A stretch of DNA of 64,000 nucleotides from Heliopora coerulea. Lineage: Eukaryota; Cnidaria; Anthozoa; Scleralcyonacea; Helioporidae. A model generated the notes under the pieces. The model was not told the DNA's origin and did no database searches. It saw only the letters and a program-made list of their open reading frames with translations. Made by a program: the position numbers and the translations under genes. Positions 50,301 to 62,006 of this stretch are shown piece by piece. The number at the start of each line of letters is the position of its first letter. Within the stretch, counting starts at the first letter, position 1. Where the stretch lies: positions 712,001 to 776,000 of the forward strand of contig JASJOG010000068.1 of the NCBI GenBank assembly GCA_030142905.1, written 5' to 3'.

Positions 50301-51021
50301 ACAAAGAGAAAAACGTTTGAAAAACGAGGCCAAAGGGTCTAACGTTCTTACGAATGTTTGGTATATCTACTCAAACAAACCAATATTTTAGTAGAAAATC
50401 AAGGGAGAAGTTGGCTTATTTCATGCGAGAGTTTGTTAGCGTATCAAAACACGTCTCAGTTACAATTATTGATGACATGATGATTATCATTAACTTACTT
50501 TATATCATCATTGGTTAATCATGATCATAAAAATTTTTACTATGCTAACCCTTATTTTCATTAATCTATTGAACAAGATTAACACTTGATGTTTTGTCTT
50601 CTAGTTCGTATTCGCCTCAGTGTCGTTGCTAGTTTCATTTCACCATCCACTAGTGGGAAAGAAATGTGACAAAACCAAAGCGACCAAGCGAAACAACATT
50701 CAATACTATCGGGGAAACTTCTTGTTTGTAAAACAAAATCAAGGGAATTTTGGGGTTTCTATTAGACAACTTGGATCAAGTGTGAGCACACGAAATGCGG
50801 GGACTACAAAATGTCCTTGGCTGTGGAAGGAGAACGTAGATCGATTTAGAAAGCCGAGAGCGTTGGCTGTCGCTGAGTGCAAAACATGCAGCAAAACCAA
50901 TTGCCGACAGATTAACTACACACATGTTGTACTTGTTGAAGAATGCGATCAAACCACAGGAGAAAAGGTTTGGATATGGAAACAACAAACGCTTCCAATT
51001 GGTTTTGTTTATATTGGATGA
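47313..51021 (+). CDS. IL-17-like secreted cytokine, gene C (two exons, Tc1 in intron)
   Basis: Exon 1 is 47313-47339 (MCATVAKFL; the last codon is CTG rather than TTG). The donor is GTAAAT, weaker than the GTAAGT of A and B. Exon 2 is 50605-51021 after TTTTGTCTTCTAG. Phase 0, 147 aa. I see three replacements relative to B (V25L, R42Q, L90F). All six mature cysteines, CPW, W132-I-W134 and the I-G-F-V-Y-I terminus are kept. The intron is 3265 bp because it contains a 1410-bp Tc1/mariner-like element. The candidate polyadenylation signal of A and B is mutated to AATGAA near 51834. Coding potential is intact, but splicing and 3' processing may be less efficient than in B. Confidence 0.78.
48082..49491 (+). 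mobile_element. Non-autonomous Tc1/mariner-like element in intron of gene C
   Basis: The terminal inverted repeats of 26 bp (48082-48107 and 49466-49491) begin CAGTACTGCT and differ at two positions. TA is duplicated at 48080-48081 and 49492-49493, and the empty site is preserved in genes A and B. GC-rich subterminal repeats lie inside each end: GCGGCTCGGCTGCGGTCA-like units at 48115-48240 and GGACGCAG-type units at 49360-49465. It carries only the N-terminal part of a transposase, so it would need help in trans. Confidence 0.9.
48361..48777 (+). pseudogene. Tc1-like transposase, N-terminal DNA-binding part only
   Basis: The 138-codon frame starts at MGKLSEFARN. A first helix-turn-helix (about residues 2-50), a basic linker R-S-G-R-K-P resembling the GRPR motif, and a second helix-turn-helix (about residues 65-115, ending V-R-R-V-R-Q-N-L-G-W) give the bipartite paired-like domain of Tc1 transposases. 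The frame ends at K-R-L-S-F-C, about where the DDE/D catalytic domain should begin; no catalytic domain is visible downstream. It could bind element ends and cannot cut them. Confidence 0.8.
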
Positions 51022-54000
51022 ACAGAAAAATAAGAGAAAGTTACAACTTTTGGGTTTTTTATTTAGTGGATTAGTTCTATTTTGTCTAGCAGAGACAGTT
51101 TTGCTACCTCTAACAAGCGACAAATTGAATATGACCTTTAAATGATTGTAATACGATGAAGGAATTATAGCACAATACGTGGCCCACATGAAGTAAATGT
51201 GGAGGTGTCTCCAAATTTTCATGGTGTACACCATAAATCGTGTTACAGATGGAATATAAACGAATGGTTGCAATGAAACATTGGTTTCCCAAAGATCACC
51301 CCGAAGATCCAGTTAACTTCGTTCTAAAGTGTTTTTTTTTTTTCAATATCGGCCAGAGCTATATCTGATATAATGTGGAAACTCTTAAGCTAAGAAATCG
51401 TCGATTTGAGTTGTGGGTTCTTTATATCGGCATGAACTGGATGAAATGTAGCTTTGAATTAGTCAATATTGTTTTCTCGAAAATTACGTAGTATAATTTT
51501 TACACTTACAAGAATACGTTCGGTAATATTTCGCCCGTTCATTCATTCATTTTTAGTTGTCATTCAAAGTTGCAAAAGTATAATTAATGATGGGGCTCAT
51601 ATAAATGAGTTGGGAAATACTAGCGTTTATGAAGATAGATGTAGGTTCCTGCAACCCAAACAAGTCGTAGTGCGAACAATAACTTAAACAATTTAATGTT
51701 GAGATAGTTTAAAAGATTTAAAAATAATTTTATAAAAAATTTATTAAGGTTATGATTGTTATTTAAACATTATTTGTTTAAGAATATATTCAATTCATTT
51801 ATAATTTGTTATATCATATTTATTTGATTGAAATGAAAACATTTTTAAGCAGTTATTATTATAAGTTTGACTTAAATTGCTTATGAAGTACCTAATTCTG
51901 TCACCTCATTACTTAAAGGACGTTACAGTCATTTTTTCAACAAATTAATATTTTCAACTTGCACCTATCATCCAGTTAATTTTTTGTTCAACACCATTCA
52001 TGCAAAGCAATTAAGAATTATTGGACGAAGTTCAGAAAGATGTCATGATTTGTTACTTGGAAGCAGATCAATTAATTATCGATGCTGAAGCCAGTGGTAC
52101 ATAATTTACTTGCTTACCTCTTACATATCGACAGACCAGTTATTTTGCTTATATGAAATTATCAAGGACAAAAAAAATTAGCAATATTTCATCAAAATGT
52201 GCTCGAATCATTTTAAAGAAAGAAAATTTATTTCTGTCTTATTTGGGTTTAAGTTGGTGATCACTTAAAGCAAAATGTTACAGTGAATGTTTTTGTATTT
52301 CTTCGATTTCGTGCTCTAGAAATAATATTAATTATGCCCATGGTATTTGCTTCGATCCTCAATATCCGTCGGATTCATAAAGATCGGTTTGTTCAATTAT
52401 TCTATTCCCTTCTGTCAAATGCCAACGGTCGTGCAGTTGAGAGGACAGATACCGAAACTACTAACGACGTTCTTTAGTTCAAATGCCACTAATGTGGCTG
52501 CATTGACATCACGTCCGATCCATCAACGAGACCGAACTAAGTTCTTATCTCATGAGCTTAACTGTTATGATAAAATACCTGGAGTGGTACGATGTCTTCA
52601 GATAAAACTATCTAAACCACGGACAGTGAAATAAGGAGTGGCTGACATACGTGTTAGCTGTTCTAAAATAGTTTATTTTGGAATGTAAATGCTGTAAATC
52701 AGTGATTTAGTTCCTCCCAATTGTCCGGCAAAGAGAACAGGTACGAAGTCGTTCCGAAATCATGCGAACATACCTTAAAGAGAAATGAGCGAGAAGAATG
52801 GAAACTTTTCGAAAGACTTTGAACTATATTTTTTAATGATGCCTAACTAATTGTTCTCCTTGACGGAATTTTGTGCAAAACTAAGATGAGTAGATATGAG
52901 GAATGCCTGAAGCCATACTTAAATATAAATGAGTAAGGTATACGGCTATCTGAAACACAAAAAAATTAGACGAGCTTCAAAAAATAAGGAAGAAACGAAC
53001 CAAATCCCATGTATTAAATTCCCTTGTAACCTAGAATTTTTTTGAACTTGATTATTACAAAAATGCATACTGTCGCTAGTTATAGCCGAAAACACTTGAA
53101 GATGGGACTAATTCTACTTTTTATGCAACGCTTGTTGTGTAAAAATCGTCGTTAAATAACATCCCGTTTGACTTTATCTTCACGTATACGAGTCCATTCA
53201 ACGAACACCTCCCTCGCCCACTGAGACGCTTACGCGCGTGCACACACCCGCGATCATCGATGTGTACTAGCACGTACACACAAGCACACGAACAAATTTA
53301 AATCAATGACTATGCGAAGTATATGACAAAATACTTGCCTTAACCCTTACGAGGTGGGAGCTCTCCCTTTGACGAGTGAAATAGTTTGGCGTTAGCCAGA
53401 TTAAAATAATAGAAGTCTTATGCCCCAAGGGAAGAGTTAAACCTTTTTGATATTTTGACCATTTTTAAGGCAAAGAAAAAGGTGCAAACAATTTTTCATT
53501 CAAATATGTAACAATTGTTTTATTAAATAGACTTTGTTTTCTTCAATAAATAATATTTAACTGATGAGAAATTCATAAAATGTATTCTTATAAGAATAAT
53601 GTTAGGAAATGTCAATAAGTTCTAAAATTTGGATATAAATATGTATAGAAATTTTAACATTATAGAAATTAAATGTGTAAGCTTTTTGTCTAAGTTACGA
53701 CTTGGTTGGCACTAACAAGTATTTATTTTTACAAATGTGATCTTTAGTTTCCTGGCTGCTTTTGTGTAACTAACTTGACCTCTTCAAACCTAAATTTATT
53801 TTTTACAAAATTGAATCTTTAGTTTCCTTACCACTTTTCCAACTAATTTATAATTGAAACTATAGAACTTTGCATGGCTATCAAAATTGCTTTGTATGAT
53901 ATATTATAAACTGATTCACAGCAAAGGTTTCTTCGCATTTATGTTGAGATGCGGAGATTTAGCGATGTCTAGAACTAGAATGGCGGTAAGGAAGAAAGCT

Positions 54001-54395
54001 TATGTTTTAGCTTTGAACGAAACCATGCCGTAATTTTAAATATTCTTAAACGCTTTGAGAAACTTTGGCCAAATATTTGACTTAAAAACAACTGAACGCG
54101 TTCTGGGTTATAAGTTGTTTACACTGCTTACGCTGTATTCTGTTTATTTACAATTGTAAGGACAAGTTGTCGGTAATGTTCTCGCGTGTCTGGTTTAGTC
54201 AGCACGACGATACCTTTGCTGTTAATCAATGTACACGTGATTACCATGACATATTTGAGATATTGCAACACGATATTAATGCAATAGCTCAGTGAAGGTT
54301 GTTTAGCAAAAACTGAGCAATTTTTACATTGCAATACAAATTTTAACCCTATTAGAACTAGTCTACCTGAAACTAAAATCGAAAGGTTGTAAGTT
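51022..54395. other. Tail-to-tail spacer between C and C'
   Basis: Shared with units 1 and 2. It includes the unrecognised 72-codon frame at 51469-51687, one copy of the 112-bp repeat at about 53350-53430 (two in the other units), and AATAAA on the minus strand at 54143-54148 for C'. Confidence 0.5.
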
Positions 54396-57300
54396 TCATG
54401 CAATATAAACAAAACCAATTGGAAATGTTTGTTGTTTCCACACCCAAACCTTTTCGCCAGTAGCTTGATCACATTCTTTAACCAATACTTGATGGGTGTA
54501 TTTAATTTGTCGACAATTAGTTAGACTGCACGTCTTGCATTCTGCTACTGCCAGCGCTCTCGGTTTTCTTGATGGATCTACGTGTTCCTTCCAGTACCAT
54601 GGACATTTTGTTGTCCCTGCATTTTGAGTGTTTACACTTGATCCAAGTTGTGCTAAGCTGACACCAAACTTTGGTTTGAATTGTTTTAAAAATAAGAAAT
54701 TTTTTCTGTAGTATTTAACGTTGTTTCGCTTTTTTGCGTTGGATCTGTCACATTTTTTCCCTTGAAGTGGAAGGCCATCACTTATAACCAGCAGCGATAC
54801 GAAGAGCATGGGAAACTGGAAAACAAAACAGACTAAAATGTGAGCAACAGGTTTACCAGGCGGAAATCGTAACCTTGTCAGGAGCATTAATGCCCAGCAC
54901 AGAATACGGAAAATAGCCTTTCACATAATACAGTACAAAAATATTTAAGAAAATCTGATATTTAATACTAAATATATATTTGATATGTGATTTAAAAATA
55001 ATTTATAGAATTTTATACTGCATACTACTTTCATACGTTTGACACTTGTTTGATACTCTTCGTTTTGACACTTTCATAGGTTTGATACTTGTTTGATAAA
55101 CTGACTTTGTTTTGACAATTTCATCAGTTTGACTATTGTTTGATACACTGGCTTTGTTTTTACACTTTCATAAGTTTGATTATTGTTTGATACACTGACT
55201 TCGTTTTTACACTTTCATAAGTTTGATTATTGTTTGATACACTGACTTCGTTTTGACAGTTTCCTAAGATAGATATAATTACAATTTACAATTAGATTTA
55301 GAGCGGTAATACACTCTGATGATGATATCATTCTCGCTAAAATAGTCATCAATAATTTTGTTTCTTACAAGTTCTTGTTTCTTACAGGAACTTGTTTCGT
55401 ACAAGGACGTTCCACTGGTAAGTCGATTTTCAGCTGCACTGAACTGTCAAGAGCGTTTTGCAAGTTCGTCGTAGTAGCATGATTCAACATTGAAGACATT
55501 AGATTTCAATATTTTACATATCCTATTAAAAGTAAAATTTTAAAGAATAAGCAGCAGAGAGAACGAAATTCGCCAGCCTAGTGTTTTAGCGTTTGTGAGG
55601 AACTCTGCGTGTTTTCTTAAAGGGCTTAAAAAATGAACCATTTTAAACGCTCACTGGCAAAGTAAAGTGTGAAAATTATATTTTCTGCACTGGAAAAGTC
55701 AACGAGAGGTTTTTTGAAAACAGGAAGCGTGTTTGTGTCACTTTCAAAATATCTTTCGAACATATCGAAGTTCCTGGATGCATGTAATTGTTATGCGTGG
55801 AGGTGCCAGCGCTTATTTGACTTGAATGAGTCTTACTGGCTTAACTTACAACGTTTAATTCATGCAAATAACCCGGCTGATTCTTCTACTACTTTTAACT
55901 TTATTAGTAGTTAGGATGACTCTTGTAAAGTGAGACTTTTGCTGGGAGGAATGAGTTGCCTTGTGATCGCAGTTTGGCTTTAATAATCAATCGCTTTGTT
56001 ACAACTACAGTATTTAAATTGTTTAAAGTTAGAAAGGAGTTGATAAGTGAATAAATATTCTGACAGGCTCACCCTTGCGGCTAGCTATAATTTTGATTTT
56101 AATTATATTTATAATTATCATTTTGATTTGTCTATATACGAGGAGATGTTATTAATAAAGTTGATTATCGTTTTTCAGCTCGTTCCCAATCAGGACTTAT
56201 AAGCTTGCTGGATACATCAATTTCATCAGGTTTTTACTACCTAACTTTTACTATTTACATTTACCACTATCATGAATTTTTCCTTATCGTAAGTTTAACC
56301 CATCATCTCAACTTTTCCTGTGGCAGGAAACCGCAAGAGCCGGAAAAAGCCCGCTACTTTCGACAGAGAGTTGATGAACTCAATTTTGCGTGCGATCAAA
56401 CATCAGATCCCATTGACGTGTCAGCAGCGCAGGGAACACGCGAGGAACTTGGGTAAAAATAAATGCAGTGCTGGCTATTTTCATCGGTTCGGTGCGTGGC
56501 TATCTCTAAGGCAATTCCTCATAAATCCCTTACAACTAGGACACCAGCATTGTAATTGTGATACGAATGCATCTCAATAATTATGTTTACCGTCTATTTT
56601 AGTGATGTAGGCCATTTTAGCCGAGTAAGTCGAGCGAAAAGGAAGCGTAAATTAAGATGATTCTGTATCCGGTGCACAAATGCTAATTAGAGTGACGTTT
56701 ATTTTGTTTTTTCTTTATAAATTATTGACGAGTATTTTAATATTATGTTATAAGTGTCAATCGTACGAATAATGTAATTTATATCCACCAGATTAAAATA
56801 GGCGAGTGGACTTTAATGCTATGTGGTGTGACGTTGCTTGATGCAACGCATGGCAAGAACGTTCGTGAACGTAAAATAGATGCGGTGGACGAGTTCGGCC
56901 CTACCCGTCATTCGTAACCAATTAAGCCAAAATTTAAAAGCAGTCTTTGACCCGTGGGGGTTATGTATCATGTTTATCTTGGTTATTTATCCTGTCCGAC
57001 TTATGATTCTATGCTTGTACCCGAAAAAGTCGCTTATTAGGTGACGTATGATACGAGATAAAATCCAGTGTCAGTATTTGCTTATAGAATTTATCAGAAC
57101 CTCTCAATGAGAAAGTATTTTATAGCACCGTCATCAAATTTACTTTAATTTAAAATATATAGATGAGCTTGGAATCAAAATATTCTTGAGATTCATACGT
57201 AGCTGGAACGGTTCTAAGCTCGATAACAACAAGTGAGTGAATGAATCATTTTACGTGCACTTTTGGTACTTACGAAAAATTTTCCAAATCCCTTGCGCAT
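54396..57300 (-). CDS. IL-17-like secreted cytokine, gene C' (two exons)
   Basis: Exon 1 is 57300-57274 (MRKGFGKFF, GTAAGT donor). Exon 2 is 54815-54396 after the acceptor TTTTGTTTTCCAG. Phase 0, 148 aa. It differs from B' at three residues I can see: S5F in the signal peptide, S25P near the signal cleavage region, and K54Q. All six mature cysteines, the C-P-W-Y-W-K motif and the I-G-F-V-Y-I-A end are the same. TATAAAAG lies 101 nt upstream. It is tail-to-tail with gene C. The role, by resemblance, is a secreted IL-17-type ligand; a receptor partner is not visible in this window. Confidence 0.8.
54816..57273 (-). other. Intron of C' with minisatellite
   Basis: A 2458-bp intron. The 47-bp minisatellite is at about 55030-55260. 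Antisense frames at 56205-56580 are shared with other units but not recognised. Confidence 0.55.
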
Positions 57301-57393
57301 CTTGTTGATCTGTATTTGATCAAACCAGAGTGTTCTTGTGCTTACTTAGCAATAAAGTTTAAGTTTTGTTGGGTCGACGAGGAAATTCACCCT

Positions 57394-57401
57394 CTTTTAT
57401 A
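57394..57401 (-). promoter_or_regulatory. TATA box of C'
   Basis: TATAAAAG on the minus strand, 101 nt upstream of the C' ATG. Confidence 0.6.
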
Positions 57402-57684
57402 ATGTTGACATTTCCTGCACCTGACGTATGACTGGTCGGTGAGGTATGCATATCCCAGAAACCATTAGTTTTGCTAGGAAAAGGATCAAATTGTTCAAGC
57501 GCTGTTTCCGAGAGGTTTTAAAATCGACATAATTGGAAATTAAAATTGCGGTTGGTTATTGTAGGTGTTAAAGCTAGGACTTGCAATTGAATACGTCACT
57601 GGAGATGGAATAACGTGCAAGAAACGTTGGATCGTTTGGGCGTTTTTCTAACATTGGATGAATATATCAACTCCTACTCAAAGT

Positions 57685-60600
57685 AGAGAATTTCCTTAAA
57701 GAGGTCTTTGATGGAACTGTTTCCTTTAAATGTTGTAAAATGTAAATAAACTCCTGGGAGAAACCTTTCTCCTTTATTAGAATTTCTTCATATGTTAACT
57801 TTCCAGTTCTTATCTTCAGTGTTCCAAATTTTTAAACTTTAACCTGACAATTTGGCTATTGTTCAAAGAACAAAGAAACCTAATAACGCCAGTAAAAGGT
57901 GTTCCTCTTTCTCCTCTGGAAGGCGCTAATTCACTGTGGGAGATTTAAAACGTGGGAGGAAAGATGTTGAACTCCTTCTACATGGCAAATATGTTTTAAA
58001 ATTTTCTTGAATTTATTGACTCCTTGGCAATTTTCAATTATTACAGTAATTTTTCTTTTGCAATATCACATTTTGATGTGTCATGTAAAACATTCCTCAC
58101 TTGAAAATAACAGAATGGTTAACTCGCTTATACTATTCTTGAGAAATTCAATAATAACCTATATATAGAGAACACTTCCTTGGTCTGTTATGGGAAGACG
58201 ATGGTCCATTACATTAAGTAAACTGTATTTATGTGTAACTTTTTATTATCGACCACGAGACGTTCGAATTGTTATTCCGTCAGTGAGGACACTTAGAGTG
58301 GTTAATATGCAGAAGTGCTTTCCGAATTTGAATGTTCCCATATATCACCAGGAGTCTGAACTCAGCAAGCTAAAACCTTTGATGATGTAAAAACAACTCA
58401 GATTGGCTTGTAGGTGTATACTGATTGAATCAAGGGCAATCAAAGACCCAGGAGGAAAACGTAATCTTCTCGTGAAAATAGCTGCCCTGCGAGTAGTTTC
58501 GTTCAGATCAGTTGGTGAAACATTTTTTTTTAAAGTAGAGGTATATTTAAAATTGATTGTTTTCTGCAAAAGATAGAATAATTAAAACAAGCAGTTCAGC
58601 CGCGACTAAGTGTTCGAGTTTTGTTGAATAACATTAGCTAACACTTTGTGATTTAACAATGTCATCTGGATGAAAGTTTGCTTTCGGTGAAACACTTTGC
58701 CCAACTAATAATAACGTGCAAGAAACGTTGGATCGTCTGGGCGTTTTTCTAACATTGCGAGCTCACAATATTGACCAATGTTGTGCGACGATTCAAGAAC
58801 GTTTTGGCCCGATTTTAGTACAGCACGTGCTATTTGAATATTGAACACAATGGAGACTTTCTCTCGTTGTATGCAGCCTTTTTAACATGATTGTTTTAAA
58901 ATTGATTTTCATAATAAAATATCGCATAAGTAGTCGATATTCAAGCTGATTTTTTATCTTAAATATCTTGTCTTGGTCGAAATTGTAACCGGAACATTTT
59001 GTTACCAAGATGCTGATGTGTATACCTCGAATTCACGACGGAGTTTGCTGGGTTTTTTCTCGACTTCCGGAGTTGAGGGGGTGTTTAAAATAGGCCGATC
59101 TAACACTGAGACTTGCTAATGGTAGTTCTTATTTACATGCAACCAGTGCGGTGATCAATCATAGCATAGTCATGGAGTGCTCTTCCTCTGTGGCCTGAGC
59201 TAAAAAATTTTAATCACTGAAACGTTAGTTTTAGGATTAGAGTTGTCGTGAGTTAGGCTCTATTATCGTATACTATTGCTTGTTCTGATGTGCAGGTTTG
59301 TAGTCACAAGAATGTTTAGGAGGCACTTCAAGATTTGCGTGACAAACAAGTATTGTACTCTTAAGATCGAGTTAATTACCTACTTCAGGAAGCAGAATGG
59401 TAAGTGGCAATCGTAATGAGTAGAGGGGACATTATAGGTTTGCACTTGCCATTCACTTACATATCATATATATGGAAAAATGATCATAGATCGCAGTCGA
59501 CTGGAAGTGTTCGGGTCAGTCTCAAAAACGATTTGAGTTTACACTAGTTTGCAGTAAGTGTCTGGCCGGACTCAACCAAACCTACAGAAACATCCGACCT
59601 ACATCATTTGTGTTTAACTTTACCTGAGTCTAAAACTAAACTAAATCGATTGTTCTTCGCAAGTTCATCATGGGAGTCTTCCACAGTTGTGATAAGCTTC
59701 TGTTTTGAGGAGGAAACATTTAGTGGCGAAAGTAACGTGTCGCTGTATCTATAGCGTCTGATGACCTTCAAAACACTATCAATAGGAAGCTCGAAGTTTC
59801 AGCTGGCTTTTTCTCTCGATGGTAAAACAGCGAGGGGTATCTCCGTGTGGGGTTTTATAGTAGATAGGTTCTAAACCAATGAGAGGAAAACTCATAGAGA
59901 ATACGTTAGAAGAAGGCGTCACTGGATAGGAAATCACCCGATGGTATCTTCAAAACAAAAGAGGAAAAAAGACGGTACACTTCATTACTCTGCTAACAGC
60001 ATATTTTAATCCAATTTGGTTTAATTTTTGTCGTGCAGCAAGCGTGGCCCCTTTCGAATCTATCGCCGACATTAGTTTGTTGTAGTAACAAACAGTCATT
60101 AGTAACGACTTTGTGGGCAAGTGAATCAGAGTTGTGCTTATAATGTTATATGAGGAAAACGTGGCACGTGCGGTTAACTACAGGAAGGTATTGGGTTGTT
60201 TCTCGTCTGTTCTTCACCAAACATTTTAGCCAATTGATGGAAATAAGTCATAAGTTTAAGAGAGATGTTTTTGTTTGTGGTCAAATCTGTTAGTGTCACG
60301 TGTAGTTAAGTCCTGCGCGTATGTTGAATTATTGGGGAGGGGGAATACCGAGTTTGCTTTGTTCAATTATAGCAAATTACATGTGTATGAGAAACTGTGG
60401 AGAATTTCCTGAAACCTAGTTCACGCTGGCCGACATTATGACTTAACAACTGGGTCACGCAGATGCAAAAGACACTCAGTTTCTGTCCATATATCGATAG
60501 CGTGTGTGAAATTGGCAACGTAACGACTTTATAATCACGTGAAAATAACAACATAAGGGAAAAATTGATCGTTTCTTTTGTGAAGATGACGTTCTCGACC

Positions 60601-61005
60601 ATAAGTCATCATGTCACCAGGGTAAACCAGTCCTTACAACGCAAAATGGTGTTCTAGAAAATAGAAATGAAAGTATTCATCAAGGTCACGAACGATTTAG
60701 TGATATTTCAAGAGGAAGACAGTGTTCTTTTGTGTGTTTTTCGGCCTTGTTGTTTGCTCAATCAGTGGTAGTTCGTCCGTAGACGACCCACACAGTCAAC
60801 CAGATCCTCACACATGGAGATCTTATGTACCTAAAGACTCTTGAAAACGAACTCAGCCCAGATGCAGCGACGTTGTCTGTTAACTTGGATATGCCTACCT
60901 CGCAGCATTTCACTTTCTGCAAGAAATAGCTGGTTATATCATTCCTAAAGTACACAATCAAACCTTTCCTTTTTCCCGTTGCAAGTGTCAAGGACAACGA
61001 CTATT
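57685..61005. repeat. Truncated duplication unit 4, gene-less
   Basis: It matches units 1 and 3 from their first base to about 59745. It is then interrupted by about 667 bp of foreign sequence (59746-60412), resumes to about 60669, skips the equivalent of unit-1 positions 2240-3160, and resumes to about 61005, where similarity ends at GACTATTTCGA. The segment stops before the position of a plus-strand cytokine gene. Confidence 0.8.
59746..60412. other. Insertion of unknown class in unit 4
   Basis: About 667 bp absent from units 1 and 3, where GTAACGTGTCG continues directly into AACCTAGTTCACGC. I find no terminal inverted repeats, clear target duplication or coding frame. Confidence 0.5.
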
Positions 61006-61734
61006 TCGAGATTATTACGGCGTAGAAGAGCGGCGCGCAATTTTTGAACAACAAAGTCACCTGTGTTTTTAGTTCAAGTTTGTTTTTGTTCAAATTCAAG
61101 GGTTTTTTTATGGTTCTCCAGCTAATAAGCGGAATTATGCGGGCAATTAAGTTCATAGCTGAGAAAATTTTAAAGTACAAAGCCAAATTCGTAAAATACA
61201 AACTATGAAGGCGAAATCCAAATTTACAAAGTACAAACCAGGGGCGCAATCTGTTCGAACAACAAAGCCGCGTGTACTTTTAGTCAAAGTCAGTTTTTGT
61301 TTTAATTCGAAGTTCTTTTGACAGCTGCTCCAGTTATTGAGCAAAATTATGTGGACAATTAACCTCACAACTACGATAGTTTTAAAAGAAAAATCCAGAT
61401 TCGCGAATTTCAGTTGAACCATAGTGATGGTAGTTGTTAAACCATATACACCGAATTATAAACCTACGATAGTAGGCACAATTTCAAGCAACAGCCACGT
61501 ACATTTAACACAACTAAAGTTGAAGTTTTCATTTTCATTCACGTGTGGTTAGTCATGTTGGTGGTATAATTTCTCTCGTGAGCAATGTTCGGCCTCAAAT
61601 TTTAAGCAGTTCGGGGAAAATTTGCTTGTAGGCATAGTTTGTTAAAATGTGTTATTTTATTTTACGTGTTTATTCATTGATTATAGTTACATATTAAGTT
61701 TTATATTTAGGTTACAGTTTATATATTTATTCAT
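61006..61734. other. Unique DNA with a diverged tandem duplication
   Basis: GCGCGCAATTTTTGAACAAC near 61034 and GGCGCAATCTGTTCGAACAA near 61241 start two diverged copies of about 208 bp (to about 61440). Short minus-strand frames in both copies are unrecognised. Confidence 0.55.
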
Positions 61735-62006
61735 GTCATCTTGAGACTTGATATTCAAGTTAGAACAAGAAACGGATAAGTTGGAAACGGTGATGTTTCG
61801 GCTCTATTTCAGAGTCATCATCAGACCAAATGATTTACAAAAGCTCGCTAAGTTATATATATAACTTATAACTAAGTTATATGTATAACTTAGCGAGCTT
61901 TTGTAAATCACTTGGTCTGATGAGGACTCTGAAATAGAGCCGAAATATCACCATTTCCAACTTGTCTGTTTCTTGTTCTAATTTGAATATCAAGTCTCAA
62001 GATGAC
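61735..62006. mobile_element. Long fold-back element (MITE-like)
   Basis: GTCATCTTGAGACTTGATAT at the left is matched by ATATCAAGTCTCAAGATGAC at the right. Pairing continues with few mismatches for about 130 bp per arm, through TTTCGGCTCTATTTCAGAGT and CAAAAGCTCGCTAAGTTATA, to an AT-rich centre near 61860-61875. There is no coding capacity. It would fold into a single long hairpin if transcribed. Confidence 0.85.

Larger units (their letters stand above)
41119..57684. repeat. Segmental duplication unit 3 (genes C and C')
   Basis: A complete 16566-bp unit, about 15.16 kb without its 1410-bp transposon. It begins at AGAGAATTTCCTTAAAGAGG and ends where the same sequence restarts at 57685. A deletion of about 165 bp near 45318 joins two similar GTTC(G/A)(A)AAAG-type motifs that are separate in unit 2 (about 27960-28130). 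Confidence 0.85.
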
